Assembly: GCF_001270495.1 (NCBI RefSeq)
Contig: NZ_LGUR01000195.1
Location: 33,235 to 97,234, forward strand
Direction of reading: 5' to 3'
DNA length: 64,000 nt
Source: Streptomyces viridochromogenes
Lineage (GTDB): Bacteria > Actinomycetota > Actinomycetes > Streptomycetales > Streptomycetaceae
How positions within the stretch are numbered: position 1 is the first letter of the stretch; each line of letters begins with the position of its first letter. This document shows positions 46,792 through 55,384 of the stretch, one piece after another. Both the position numbers and the translations under genes were made by a program. The notes below the pieces were generated by a model, which saw only the letters and a program-made list of their open reading frames with translations, did no database searches and was not told the origin of the DNA.

Positions 46792-48579
46792 GTGCCTCAA
46801 GACACCTACGATTACGACGTACTGGTCGTCGGCTCCGGCTTCGGCGGCTCGGTAACCGCCCTCCGCCTCACCGAGAAGGGCTACCGCGTAGGCGTCCTGG
46901 AGGCCGGCCGCCGCTGGACCCGCGAGAGCCTCCCGAAGAACTCCTGGGACCTGAAGAACTACCTCTGGGCCCCCAAGCTCGGCATGTACGGCATCCAGCG
47001 CATCCACCTGCTGGGCAACGTCATGGTCCTCGCGGGGGCGGGCGTCGGCGGCGGCTCCCTCAACTACGCCAACACCCTCTACGTACCGCCGAAGGCATTC
47101 TTCGACGACCCCCAGTGGCGGCACATCACCGACTGGCAGGAGGAGCTGAAGCCGTACTACGACCAGGCCCAGCGCATGCTCGGCGTACGGCTCAACCCGA
47201 CGATGACCCCGTCCGACGTCCACCTCAAGGCGGCCGCCGAGCGGATGGGCGTGGGCGACAGCTTCCACATGGCGCCGGTCGGCGTCTTCTTCGGCGACGG
47301 CAAGGACGCCGAGGGGGAGTCGCGGGCCACGCCCGGCCAGGAGGTGTCCGACCCGTACTTCGGCGGGGCGGGCCCGGCGCGCAAGGCGTGCACGGAGTGC
47401 GGCGAGTGCATGACCGGCTGCCGCCACGGCGCGAAGAACACCCTCAACGAGAACTACCTCTACCTGGCCGAGAAGGCCGGCGCGGTGGTCCACCCCCTGA
47501 CGACGGTCGTCTCGATCACGGACGACTCGCAGGGCGGCTACGCGGTGGCGACCCTGCCGACCGACCGCAGGAATCGCCCGAAGAACGGCGAGGGCAGGCT
47601 GTTCAAGGCCCGCCGGGTGGTGATCGCGGCGGGCACGTACGGCACCCAGACCCTGCTGCACCGCATGAAGGCGGGCGGCCAACTGCCGTACCTTTCGGCG
47701 AAGCTGGGTGAGCTGACCCGCACCAACTCGGAGGCCCTGGTCGGCGCGCAGACCGACAACCGGCGCTACCGCAAGGTGACGGGCGAGACGAAGGTCGACT
47801 TCACGCGCGGAGTCGCCATCACGTCGTCCATCCACCCCGACGCCAACACCCACATCGAGCCGGTCCGCTACGGCAAGGGCTCCAACTCGATGGGCGGCCT
47901 CTCGATCCTCCAGGTCCCGTACGCGGAGGGCCGATCGCGGGTCGGCGCCTGGCTGGTGAACGCGGCCCGCCACCCCCTGCTGGTCCTGCGCTCCCTCTCC
48001 AACCGCCGCTGGTCGGAGCGGACCATCATCGGCCTGGTGATGCAGTCGCTGGACAACTCCCTGACGACGTACCTGAAACCGGACGGCGTCGGCAAGGGCC
48101 TGCTGACGGCCCGCCAGGGCCACGGCGCCCCCAACCCCAAGCAGATCAGGGCGGCTTCGGAGGCCGCGTCGTCGATCGCCGCCGACATCAACGGCTTTGC
48201 CGGCTCCAACGTCGGCGAACTGATGGGAACCCCGCTCACCGCCCACTTCCTGGGCGGCTGCCCGATCGGCGACTCGCCCGAGACCGGTGTGATCGACCCG
48301 TACCACCGTCTGTACGGCCACCCCGGCATCTCGGTCGTCGACGGAGCGGCGGTCTCGGCCAACCTGGGGGTCAACCCGTCCCTGACGATCACCGCACAGG
48401 CCGAGCGGGCGATGTCGTACTGGCCCAACAAGGGCGAGGCGGATCCGCGCCCGGCGCAGGGGGCGGCGTACGAACGCCTGAAGCCGGTGGAGCCGCTGTC
48501 CCCGGCGGTGCCGGCGGAGGCCTTCGGGGCGTTGCGGCTGCCGTTCCTGGGGATGCCGGCGGTACCGCCGAAGAAGTAG
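46792..48579 (+). CDS. GMC-family FAD oxidoreductase, ChoD-like
   Basis: A 595-residue flavoprotein. FAD loop VVGSGFGGSVTALRL near residue 12, GMC signature VLAGAGVGGGSLNYANTL near residue 80, and the C-terminal FAD/active-site region VDGAAVSANLGVNPSLTITAQAE. A cysteine run CTECGECMTGC gives C200, C203, C206 and C210 in ferredoxin-type spacing (C-x2-C-x2-C-x3-C), so an iron-sulfur cluster is possible. The closest well-known relative by motif is mycobacterial ChoD, formerly called cholesterol oxidase, also near guaB-family genes. The sterol substrate is not shown by sequence. GTG 46792 has GAGGAG before it. No signal peptide. Confidence 0.88.
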   Translation: MPQDTYDYDVLVVGSGFGGSVTALRLTEKGYRVGVLEAGRRWTRESLPKNSWDLKNYLWAPKLGMYGIQRIHLLGNVMVLAGAGVGGGSLNYANTLYVPPKAFFDDPQWRHITDWQEELKPYYDQAQRMLGVRLNPTMTPSDVHLKAAAERMGVGDSFHMAPVGVFFGDGKDAEGESRATPGQEVSDPYFGGAGPARKACTECGECMTGCRHGAKNTLNENYLYLAEKAGAVVHPLTTVVSITDDSQGGYAVATLPTDRRNRPKNGEGRLFKARRVVIAAGTYGTQTLLHRMKAGGQLPYLSAKLGELTRTNSEALVGAQTDNRRYRKVTGETKVDFTRGVAITSSIHPDANTHIEPVRYGKGSNSMGGLSILQVPYAEGRSRVGAWLVNAARHPLLVLRSLSNRRWSERTIIGLVMQSLDNSLTTYLKPDGVGKGLLTARQGHGAPNPKQIRAASEAASSIAADINGFAGSNVGELMGTPLTAHFLGGCPIGDSPETGVIDPYHRLYGHPGISVVDGAAVSANLGVNPSLTITAQAERAMSYWPNKGEADPRPAQGAAYERLKPVEPLSPAVPAEAFGALRLPFLGMPAVPPKK

Positions 48580-48597
48580 CCGCGGCGGCGGACGGAA

Positions 48598-48643
48598 ACA
48601 GAGAAGGACCTGCGCCCCCCTCCGAGCGCAGGTCCTTCTCTGT
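48598..48643. terminator. Bidirectional terminator between GMC and LAETG genes
   Basis: ACAGAGAAGGACCTGCGC and GCGCAGGTCCTTCTCTGT form a perfect 18-bp stem with a ten-base loop between two convergent genes. Confidence 0.95.
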
Positions 48644-48666
48644 CTTGCGTGGAGCTTTACCGAGAC

Positions 48667-49701
48667 TTACGCCGCGGCACCGATCCGACGACGCTTCATC
48701 GCGAACATGACGCCGGCACCGGCGACGATGGCGACGCCACCGACGGTGGCGATGATCGGGAGGCCGGAGCTGGAGCCGGTCTCGGCGAGCGAGCCGTCGA
48801 CGTCGACCTCGCTGACGTTCGAGATCGGCTTCTGGCCACCGGTCTGCGGCTTGGCGTCGTCCGGGTCACCGGGGTCGGAGCCCGCGGCGAGGATGTCGAA
48901 GAAGTAGACCCAGCCGTTCGGGTCGTCGGCCAGCCAGCAGCCGTCCGCGTCCGAGTACTGCGCGAAGCCGCCGGTGATACCGATGGCGTCCGGCACCTTG
49001 CCGCTGACGCTCAGCCGCAGCTTGAACGAGGTCGACTGGCCGGCGTCGAGGGCGAACGCGGTGAAGGTCGCGCCCTCACCGGCGGCGTCCGCGAGCGTCT
49101 GCCAGCTGCCGGTCTCCTTGTTGAAGACCTGGACCTTGATCTGGCCGGAGTAGTCGACCTCGTCCCAGCCGACCGCGGCGACGCCGATCAGCGGCTTGAT
49201 GTTCTTGATGTCCTGGTCACCGGAGTTGGAGACGTCGAACGAGAAGTTGGTCCAGCCGCTGCCGGCGACGATCGTCTCGGGCAGGCCCGACAGACCGCTG
49301 TGCAGGTCCTCGCTGAGGCCGACCGACTCGTCGTCGGCGTCCTCGCAGAAGTCGACCTCCTCTTCGGGGGCGCTCTCGCTGGCGCTCGGCGACGGGGAGG
49401 TGGAGGACGTGGGCTCCTCGGTGGGCGTCGGCTCTTCGGTGGCCGGCGCGGTCGGGTCCTCGGTGGACGTCGGCTCTTCGGTGGCCGGCGCGGTCGGGTC
49501 CTCGGTGGACGTCGGCTCATCGGTGGCCGGCGTGGTTTCCTCGTTGGTCGGGTCCGGCGTCTCGGGAGCGGAGGTGCTCTCCGAAACCGTCGGCGCCGGG
49601 GTCTCGTCGTCCGTGGCGAACGCGACCGGCGCGGACAGCAGCGCGATCGGCGCTATGACGGCCGTCGTGGCCGCGGCGGCCAGGGCACGGCGAAGCTTCA
49701 T
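48667..49701 (-). CDS. Sortase-anchored LAETG surface protein
   Basis: A 344-residue secreted wall protein. Signal peptide with cleavage near AFA (residue 29), then a Glu/Pro/Thr/Ser-rich stalk (about 31-125) containing two perfect copies of a 14-residue repeat, then a globular domain (about 130-290) with cysteines in VDFCEDAD and DGCWLAD. The C-terminus is LAETG (305-309), a hydrophobic helix and KRRR, the layout recognised by the class E sortases of Streptomyces (LAxTG). ATG 49701 is preferred, with GAGG six bases before it; 44 codons further upstream are in frame but lack signal features. Globular-domain role unknown. Confidence 0.9.
   Translation of the reverse strand: MKLRRALAAAATTAVIAPIALLSAPVAFATDDETPAPTVSESTSAPETPDPTNEETTPATDEPTSTEDPTAPATEEPTSTEDPTAPATEEPTPTEEPTSSTSPSPSASESAPEEEVDFCEDADDESVGLSEDLHSGLSGLPETIVAGSGWTNFSFDVSNSGDQDIKNIKPLIGVAAVGWDEVDYSGQIKVQVFNKETGSWQTLADAAGEGATFTAFALDAGQSTSFKLRLSVSGKVPDAIGITGGFAQYSDADGCWLADDPNGWVYFFDILAAGSDPGDPDDAKPQTGGQKPISNVSEVDVDGSLAETGSSSGLPIIATVGGVAIVAGAGVMFAMKRRRIGAAA
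49431..49535. repeat. Tandem 42-bp repeat in the LAETG gene stalk
   Basis: Two identical 42-base units (49431-49472 and 49473-49514) plus a partial third, encoding a 14-residue Glu/Pro/Thr repeat. Copy number is likely to vary between strains. Confidence 0.9.
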
Positions 49702-49946
49702 GAAGACCTCGAATGTCCGGAGTGCTGCGATGTCGCAACACGCGTATAAGGGAGGCCTCCGCGTGTGGGGCGCGGGTGTGGCCCTTGATTCGCAGGGTTT
49801 GATCAGTGACGGCTGTGAATGGTTGTGCCTCAACTAACAGGTTTCTTATGTGTCCTGCATCACATCCCCGGAAGCTCTGATCGGTGGGCCCGGGCTGACG
49901 TACGCTCAGCCGGCCGACAGCCCACCGAGAGGAAGCGCACACCGCC

Positions 49947-51077
49947 GTGACCGACAAGCCGTCCGACGACTCGTCCATTTCGGACGAGGACTGGGAGAAG
50001 TTCGTCCAGGACGCTGAGCAAGCCTCGACCTCCGCCCCGAAGGAACCGTCCGCCCGCGCCCGGATGGTCACCGAGCGGCTGCGGCAGCAGGAGGCGAAGG
50101 GAGAGCTGCCCGCCGGGTGGCGCACCGGGCCCGCCTGGCAGGAGATGAACGGGCGAGCCGCCCGCCGCCGTCGGCTGTGGGCGGTGCTCGGTGTGTCCCT
50201 CGCCGTCGCCGTGGCCGTCGTGGCGATACGGCCGTCGCTGATCCCCGGCGACCCGTTCGGTACGTCGGGGGAGGCGGAGGCCGTCGGTGCCTCGCCGCTC
50301 CCCGCGGAGAGCGCCGCCCCGACCGCCCCGCCCTCCGCCGCGGCGGACACCCCCACGCGGGCCCGGCCCTTCGCCGGCTCCCCGGCCCAGCGCTGGGCCG
50401 CCGGCGCCGACGCCATAGAGGTGCCCAAGGCCGAGGCGGTGGGCGGGGTTTCCGCCGCGCGGATCGAGACGGCCCTGCGGCTGACGAAGGAGTTCCTCGT
50501 CGCCTCCAACCTCGACCGCGACGTGCTGTACGGCACCGAGCCGAGGAAGGCGCTGGAAGTCGTCGATCCGCTGCAGAAGGAGTACCTCGCCGAACTGCGG
50601 GCGGGCCTGCGCAAGCCCACCGTCGAGAACGACCCCAAGTGGACCTTCACCCGCTTCGATCCCGATGAGGTCGAACTCGTGGGCGCCGAGGTGAAGGTGC
50701 GCGGCCGTACGACCGTCGAACCCGACAAGGGCGAGAAGGGACGGGCTCTGATCCGGGCCGACTACACCTTCGTGTACCCGCTGGCCAAGAAGGACGGCGG
50801 CCAGGAGGTCGCGCGCACGATCGTCCGCCGGGCCATCGAGGTGCATGTCATGGATCCCGTCAGGTTCCAGGTCACCGAGGGGCGCATCTGGGTGACCGAC
50901 GTCGGCAGCGAGATCGGCAACGACGCCTGCCGCGCGGGTGACGGTTTCATCCGTCCGAAGTTCGAGGCCGACCTGTACGCCAGCCCCGAGCCCTCCGGCG
51001 CGGTGGTCGACCCCTACGACCGCAGCAGGAGCCTGGAGGGGGCCGACGAGGAGTGCGGCACCGTCTCGCGCACATGA
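49947..51077 (+). CDS. Conserved-looking single-pass membrane protein of unknown function
   Basis: A 376-residue protein I do not recognise. Acidic cytoplasmic head (about 1-70, SSISDEDWEKFVQDAE and the basic RAARRRRLW), one membrane helix at about 76-94, a Pro/Ala-rich linker, and an outer domain from about 143 to the end that mixes strands and helices (KWTFTRFDPDEVELVGAEVKVRG, DYTFVYPLAKKDG, RFQVTEGRIWVTDVGSEI) with two cysteines near the C-terminus (NDACRAG, DEECGT) that could pair. AGGAAG precedes GTG 49947. It is divergent from the LAETG gene across 245 bases. Possibly an envelope sensor or lipid/carbohydrate binder. Confidence 0.8.
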   Translation: MTDKPSDDSSISDEDWEKFVQDAEQASTSAPKEPSARARMVTERLRQQEAKGELPAGWRTGPAWQEMNGRAARRRRLWAVLGVSLAVAVAVVAIRPSLIPGDPFGTSGEAEAVGASPLPAESAAPTAPPSAAADTPTRARPFAGSPAQRWAAGADAIEVPKAEAVGGVSAARIETALRLTKEFLVASNLDRDVLYGTEPRKALEVVDPLQKEYLAELRAGLRKPTVENDPKWTFTRFDPDEVELVGAEVKVRGRTTVEPDKGEKGRALIRADYTFVYPLAKKDGGQEVARTIVRRAIEVHVMDPVRFQVTEGRIWVTDVGSEIGNDACRAGDGFIRPKFEADLYASPEPSGAVVDPYDRSRSLEGADEECGTVSRT

Positions 51078-51111
51078 CGGCGTAGTAGCCCGGCAGACAC
51101 GGGCGGGCATG

Positions 51112-51148
51112 AGAAGGGCCCCGCGGGACGGAGCCGCGGGGCCCTTCT
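51112..51148. terminator. Intrinsic terminator after the unknown membrane protein
   Basis: AGAAGGGCCCCGCGG and CCGCGGGGCCCTTCT pair over 15 bases around a seven-base loop and TT follows, 35 bases after the stop. Confidence 0.92.
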
Positions 51149-51639
51149 TTCGTCAGCACCGACGTCAGGGCAGCGTCGGTGCCTGGGAAGCGGCGCCGGG
51201 GGGTTGCGCCGCTGGTGATGGTCTATGGGGGTGCGCCCGGCGGCGCGGTGGGACGAGGAGCTTTTACGCATCGTGCGGGACGGAAGCGGTCGCCGCAACC
51301 GTTCGACCCTGCCTTGTACTCCGTCTCGGGAGTCGTGCTCCTTTGCTCGGGAGTCGTACTCCTTCTTGCCCTTCCCGCCGGTCGGCCCCGGGCGTCCCCG
51401 GAGCCGACCTTCTCTTGGGTGACCGGGCTGCTGTCCCCTGCCGTCCGGTCACTTTCCTGGAGCGAGGTCCCACGGCGTACGGCACGATCCGCACACCTCA
51501 TCGCTCCAGCGAGCCACGCGTGGTTCGTTCGGGCCCGCCCCTGGCTGGCGCGGACACCGGTACCAACGAAGGGGTCCGGGAGGCGTCACGCTCCGTCCGG
51601 GTGAGAGGCGATGCGTACGTCTGTCCCCGGAACGTGGAT
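51149..51639. other. Hairpin-rich gap with no supported gene
   Basis: About 490 bases between convergent genes. Short frames exist but have no ribosome site, motif or family codon pattern. Several perfect inverted repeats stand out: GCACCGACG/CGTCGGTGC (51156-51182), AGCGGCGC/GCGCCGCT (51189-51213), GGTCGGC/GCCGACC (51380-51409), GTGACCGG/CCGGTCAC (51419-51452) and TGGAGCGA/TCGCTCCA (51458-51508). A run GGGAGTCGTGCTCC then GGGAGTCGTACTCC is a short direct repeat near 51330-51362. May be non-coding RNA or a remnant element. Confidence 0.4.
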
Positions 51640-51948
51640 TCAGATCCTGCCCCGGCACAACTCCAGCAAAGTCATCGCCAGCGCGGTGCCCGGCTTGCCC
51701 AGCGCCTCGCTGTAGTGGTTGAGGATCTCCAGCTCACGGGAGAGGTTCACGCGCCGGCCGCCCGAGGTGATCCGTGCCTCCTGGATCACCGCCGAGACGG
51801 CCATGCGTTCCTGGATCAGGCCGATGATCCGGTCGTCCAGGGCGTCGATGCGTTCACGGGCGCCGGTGATCACGTCGGCGGCCTCGGGGGTGGCGACGCC
51901 CGCAGCTTCAGCTGCTGATGTCTGGGTCTGTGCTGCGGTGGCGGTCAT
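51640..51948 (-). CDS. Chorismate mutase (AroQ class)
   Basis: A 102-residue all-helical chorismate mutase that converts chorismate to prephenate for phenylalanine and tyrosine. The first helix carries RERIDALDDRIIGLIQER at about 31-48 with the conserved Arg and Asp, then RRVNLSRELEIL at 65-76. An Ala/Thr-rich stretch of about 25 residues precedes it. GAGGAG stands before the ATG. A leader peptide with Phe, Phe and Tyr codons and a terminator hairpin lie upstream on the same strand (52016-52143), which points to attenuation by the end products. No partner dehydratase is adjacent. Confidence 0.93.
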   Translation of the reverse strand: MTATAAQTQTSAAEAAGVATPEAADVITGARERIDALDDRIIGLIQERMAVSAVIQEARITSGGRRVNLSRELEILNHYSEALGKPGTALAMTLLELCRGRI

Positions 51949-52015
51949 CTCGGGGCTCCTCGCTGGGTGGGGCTGGATGGGTGCGGTGCCCCGGAGCGAC
52001 AGGATCCGGAAAACG

Positions 52016-52052
52016 CCAGGCGCCCCGGACCTTGTCGGCCCGGGGCGCCTGG
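52016..52052 (-). terminator. Attenuator-like terminator in the chorismate mutase leader
   Basis: CCAGGCGCCCCGG and CCGGGGCGCCTGG form a perfect 13-bp stem. On the minus strand CGTTTT follows. It lies between the leader peptide stop and the chorismate mutase start, so read-through is needed for expression. Confidence 0.85.
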
Positions 52053-52071
52053 GAAGTCGCTTGTCAGTTGC

Positions 52072-52143
52072 TCAAGCAGCACGACCATGGCAGCCGGTGG
52101 GCCGGTTGCCATAGGTAAAGAGGAAGGTCGGGTGCGTGAGCAT
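52072..52143 (-). CDS. Candidate Phe/Tyr leader peptide (23 residues)
   Basis: Minus-strand frame of 23 codons beginning MLTHPTFLFTYGNR and ending CHGRAA. It holds TTC, TTT and TAT codons for Phe, Phe and Tyr close together at positions 7, 9 and 11. The ATG lies seven bases after a promoter -10 box and has no ribosome-binding site, so the mRNA would be leaderless, as many Streptomyces transcripts are. A hairpin GGCAACCGG/CCGGCTGCC spans the second half of the frame. Stalling at the aromatic codons when charged tRNA-Phe or tRNA-Tyr is scarce would decide whether the downstream terminator forms. Confidence 0.6.
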   Translation of the reverse strand: MLTHPTFLFTYGNRPTGCHGRAA

Positions 52144-52149
52144 GGGGTC

Positions 52150-52178
52150 AGTATGCCGTGCCCGCGGAGGGTGTCCAA
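52150..52178 (-). promoter_or_regulatory. Promoter for the chorismate mutase leader transcript
   Basis: On the minus strand, TTGGAC (-35; 52173-52178) and CATACT (-10; 52150-52155) with a 17-base spacer. The predicted start falls at the ATG of the leader peptide at 52143. Confidence 0.7.
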
Positions 52179-52279
52179 GAGGGTTCGTATCGTGAGACGG
52201 ACTTCGGCCCCGGGGGGCCTGCGCCGAGCCCGGTAGACTCGGCCTCACACACACCTCGCTCACCGCCGGAAGGCAACCC

Positions 52280-53857
52280 GTGTCATCAGCGAACCCCGCC
52301 GCCGCCACCGACACCGTCCTGGTCGTCGACTTCGGTGCGCAGTACGCCCAGCTCATCGCCCGTCGCGTCCGCGAGGCCCGGGTCTACAGCGAGATCGTGC
52401 CGAGCACCATGCCGGTCGCCGAGATGCTCGCCAAGAACCCGGCGGCGATCATCCTCTCCGGCGGCCCCTCGTCCGTGTACGAGGAGGGCGCCCCCCGTAT
52501 CGACCGCGCGCTCTTCGAGGCCGGCGTCCCCGTCTTCGGCATGTGCTACGGCTTCCAGCTGATGGCGCAGAGCCTGGGCGGGACCGTCGACAACACCGGT
52601 GCGCGCGAGTACGGCCGTACGGATCTCCACGTGTCGAAGTCGTCCTCCACCCTCTTCGAGGGCACCCCGGCCGAGCAGCATGTGTGGATGTCGCACGGCG
52701 ACGCCTGTTCCGCCGCCCCCGAGGGCTTCTCCGTGACGGCCTCCACGGACGTCGTCCCGGTCGCCGCCTTCGAGAACGACGAGCAGAAGCTGTACGGCGT
52801 CCAGTACCACCCCGAGGTCATGCACTCCACGCACGGCCAGCAGGTGCTGGAGCACTTCCTCTACCGCGGTGCGGGCCTCAAGCCGGACTGGACGACCGGG
52901 AACGTCATCGACGAGCAGGTCGCCGCGATCCGTGAGCAGGTCGGCGACAAGCGTGCCATCTGCGGTCTGTCCGGCGGCGTGGATTCCGCCGTGGCGGCGG
53001 CGCTGGTCCAGAAGGCCATCGGCTCCCAGCTGACCTGCGTGTACGTCGACCACGGCCTGATGCGCAAGGGCGAGACCGAGCAGGTCGAGAAGGACTTCGT
53101 GGCCGCGACCGGCGTACAGCTGAAGGTCGTGGACGCGGAGGAGCGCTTCCTCAAGGCGCTCGCCGGGGTCAGCGACCCCGAGGAGAAGCGTAAGATCATC
53201 GGCCGGGAGTTCATCCGGGTCTTCGAGCAGGCGCAGGCCGAGATCATCGCGGACGAGGGCCCGGCCGTGGAGTTCCTCGTCCAGGGCACCCTGTACCCCG
53301 ACGTGGTCGAGTCCGGTGGCGGCACCGGCACGGCGAACATCAAGTCCCACCACAACGTCGGCGGGCTCCCGGAAGACCTCGAGTTCCAGCTGATCGAGCC
53401 GCTGCGCAAGCTGTTCAAGGACGAGGTCCGGATGGTCGGCCAGGAGCTCGGCCTGCCGGATGAGATCGTCCAGCGTCAGCCCTTCCCGGGCCCCGGCCTG
53501 GGCATCCGGATCGTCGGCGAGGTGACGAAGGAGCGGCTCGACCTGCTGCGCGAGGCCGACGCCATCGCCCGCGAGGAGCTGACGGCGGCCGGCCTCGACC
53601 GCGAGATCTGGCAGTGCCCGGTGGTCCTGCTCGCGGACGTCCGCAGCGTGGGCGTGCAGGGTGACGGACGGACGTACGGCCACCCGATCGTCCTGCGGCC
53701 CGTCTCCTCCGAGGACGCGATGACCGCCGACTGGTCGCGGCTGCCGTACGACGTCCTGGCGAAGATCTCGACCCGGATCACCAACGAGGTGCGGGACGTC
53801 AACCGTGTCGTCCTCGACGTGACCTCGAAGCCGCCGGGGACCATCGAGTGGGAGTAG
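52280..53857 (+). CDS. guaA: GMP synthase (glutamine-hydrolysing)
   Basis: A 525-residue GuaA that aminates XMP to GMP. The class I glutaminase domain has Cys89 in GMCYGFQ, His177 and Glu179 in QYHPEV. The ATP pyrophosphatase P-loop SGGVDS is at 231-236 and the C-terminal dimerisation domain ends [11 protein letters not shown], the normal GuaA ending. Translation starts at GTG 52280 with GGAAGG upstream; TAGACT around 52230 is a possible -10 box. Together with guaB and guaB3 it completes the guanine nucleotide branch in this window. Confidence 0.98.
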   Translation: MSSANPAAATDTVLVVDFGAQYAQLIARRVREARVYSEIVPSTMPVAEMLAKNPAAIILSGGPSSVYEEGAPRIDRALFEAGVPVFGMCYGFQLMAQSLGGTVDNTGAREYGRTDLHVSKSSSTLFEGTPAEQHVWMSHGDACSAAPEGFSVTASTDVVPVAAFENDEQKLYGVQYHPEVMHSTHGQQVLEHFLYRGAGLKPDWTTGNVIDEQVAAIREQVGDKRAICGLSGGVDSAVAAALVQKAIGSQLTCVYVDHGLMRKGETEQVEKDFVAATGVQLKVVDAEERFLKALAGVSDPEEKRKIIGREFIRVFEQAQAEIIADEGPAVEFLVQGTLYPDVVESGGGTGTANIKSHHNVGGLPEDLEFQLIEPLRKLFKDEVRMVGQELGLPDEIVQRQPFPGPGLGIRIVGEVTKERLDLLREADAIAREELTAAGLDREIWQCPVVLLADVRSVGVQGDGRTYGHPIVLRPVSSEDAMTADWSRLPYDVLAKISTRITNEVRDVNRVVLDVTSKPPGTIEWE

Positions 53858-53882
53858 GCCCTGCGGGAGAGTGGGGCAGGCC

Positions 53883-54356
53883 CTAGGTGCGCTTGATCGT
53901 GCGTACGGGCTCGCCGGGCTGCCAGACCTGGACGACGAGGTACTTGTCGTCCTCGACGTAGGTCCTCACGACCTCGGTCAGCTCGGTACGGAAGAGGTGG
54001 AACGGCTCCGGCGGTTCCACCTCTTCGCCGTATGCGGCCTTCACCTGCGGATCCTCGACCTCGACCGCCCGCCCGGAGATCCGTACGTCACCGCCGCCCA
54101 TGGACTGCCCCTCCCCGGGGTTCGCCTGGAGCGCGAAGCGCGGGTCGCGGCGCAGGTCGAGTGCCTTGAGCGAGTTCGGCATCATGCCGAGCCACAGCTC
54201 GCCGCCCAGGAAGCGGACCTCCAGGCCGGTGGTGCGGGGGGAGCCGTCCTTGCGGAGGGTGGCGAGGACGTGGTGGGTGAAAGCACCGAAGCGCTCCTCG
54301 GTGGTGCGGGCGAGGTCCGGTTCGGCCTCGGTGAAGGCTGCCCAGTTCACTGTCAT
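53883..54356 (-). CDS. Pyridoxamine 5'-phosphate oxidase-family flavin-binding protein
   Basis: A 157-residue split-barrel protein. HVLATLRKDGSPRTTGLEVRF and LWLGMMPNSLKALDLRRDPR at the start are the flavin-binding strand pattern of PNPOx-like proteins, and ISGRAVEVEDPQ continues the barrel. Similar actinobacterial proteins use FMN, F420 or heme, and the Leu/Arg pattern does not decide between them. It is convergent with guaA with a 25-base gap. ATG 54356 fits the start of the domain. Function in the cell unknown. Confidence 0.88.
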   Translation of the reverse strand: MTVNWAAFTEAEPDLARTTEERFGAFTHHVLATLRKDGSPRTTGLEVRFLGGELWLGMMPNSLKALDLRRDPRFALQANPGEGQSMGGGDVRISGRAVEVEDPQVKAAYGEEVEPPEPFHLFRTELTEVVRTYVEDDKYLVVQVWQPGEPVRTIKRT

Positions 54357-54540
54357 ACGGCGAGTGTCGCGCTGATACCCGACATCCGCTGTCTGGTTTC
54401 CACGCCCCGGGGGACGTGAGGGGACGTGGGGGACGTGGGGAGGCCGTGACCGAGGGCGGGATCTTTACAGAACATGTCTGTTCTCCTGCGCTGACCGACG
54501 GTAACTTCCGCCCCGTAAGCACCCGAGCGCGGGAGGACAC

Positions 54541-55347
54541 ATGCACGGGACGCCCCTCGGGCCCATTCCGCCCTCGCCGTTGCCGACCGACCGGTTGCAG
54601 TTCGCGATGCCGCCCATGCACGACTCGGTCGAGGACGAGCGCCGGCACCGCAAGGAGCGGCTCGCGGGCGCGTTGCGGATCTTCGGGCGGCTCGGGTTCG
54701 AGGACGGTGTCTCCGGACACATCACCGCGCGCGACCCCGAGTTCAGCGACTGCTTCTGGGTGAACCCGTTCGGGATGCCGTTCAAGCACGTCACCGTCAG
54801 CGACCTGGTCCTCGCCAACTCCGAGGGACAGGTGATCGAGGGCCGCTACCACGTCAACCAGGCGGCGTTCACCGTGCACTCCCAGGTCCACGCCACCCGC
54901 CCGGACGTCGTCGCCGTAGCCCACTGCCACTCGGTGCACGGGCGTGCGCTCGCGGCGCTGGGGGAGCTCCTGGATCCGATCACGCAGGAGAGCTGCGCCT
55001 TCTACGAGGACCACGCGCTCTACGACAGCTATTCGGGCGTGGCCGTCGACGCCGTGGAGGGCCGCCGGATCGCGACCGCGCTCGGCTCCCACAAGGCCCT
55101 CGTCCTGCGCAACCACGGGCTGCTCACAGTCGGCGACTCGGTGGACGCGGCGGCCTGGTGGTTCCTGTCGATGGAACGGTCCTGCCAGGTGCAGTTGACC
55201 GCCAAGGCGGCGGGGCGTCCGGTACTCATCGAGCATCGGCAGGCGGTGGCCACGCGGGAGCAGCTCGGCGGGGATCTGGTGGCGTGGATCAACTATCAGC
55301 CGCTGTGGCAGGACGTCAGCCGGAGTGAGCCGGATCTGCTCAGCTGA
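54541..55347 (+). CDS. Class II aldolase/adducin-family protein
   Basis: A 268-residue class II aldolase fold. The conserved metal ligands are in VAHCHSVHG and the later NHG, and SGHITARDPEF marks the phosphate-binding start. A ~35-residue N-terminal extension precedes the fold. Members include fuculose- and ribulose-phosphate aldolases and decarboxylases; the catalytic Glu normally after the first Gly-rich loop is not clear here, so the reaction is left open. GGGAGGAC precedes the ATG, and a stretch of GGGGACGTGGGG repeats lies upstream. Confidence 0.88.
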   Translation: MHGTPLGPIPPSPLPTDRLQFAMPPMHDSVEDERRHRKERLAGALRIFGRLGFEDGVSGHITARDPEFSDCFWVNPFGMPFKHVTVSDLVLANSEGQVIEGRYHVNQAAFTVHSQVHATRPDVVAVAHCHSVHGRALAALGELLDPITQESCAFYEDHALYDSYSGVAVDAVEGRRIATALGSHKALVLRNHGLLTVGDSVDAAAWWFLSMERSCQVQLTAKAAGRPVLIEHRQAVATREQLGGDLVAWINYQPLWQDVSRSEPDLLS

Positions 55348-55384
55348 CGGGTGCGGGGGCGGGTTGAGGGGGCTGGGCTGCGGG

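Noticed and set aside
51179..51604. A 141-codon plus-strand frame with a hydrophobic stretch (VVLLCSGVVLLLALPAG)
   Set aside because: No ribosome site, odd codon use, and the hydrophobic part is made by the short direct repeat GGGAGTCGT. Not supported as a gene.
51450..51660. Possible tRNA or RNase P/tmRNA segment in the hairpin-rich gap
   Set aside because: No T-loop GTTCGAANC, no acceptor-stem pairing and none of the conserved rnpB or ssrA cores were found.
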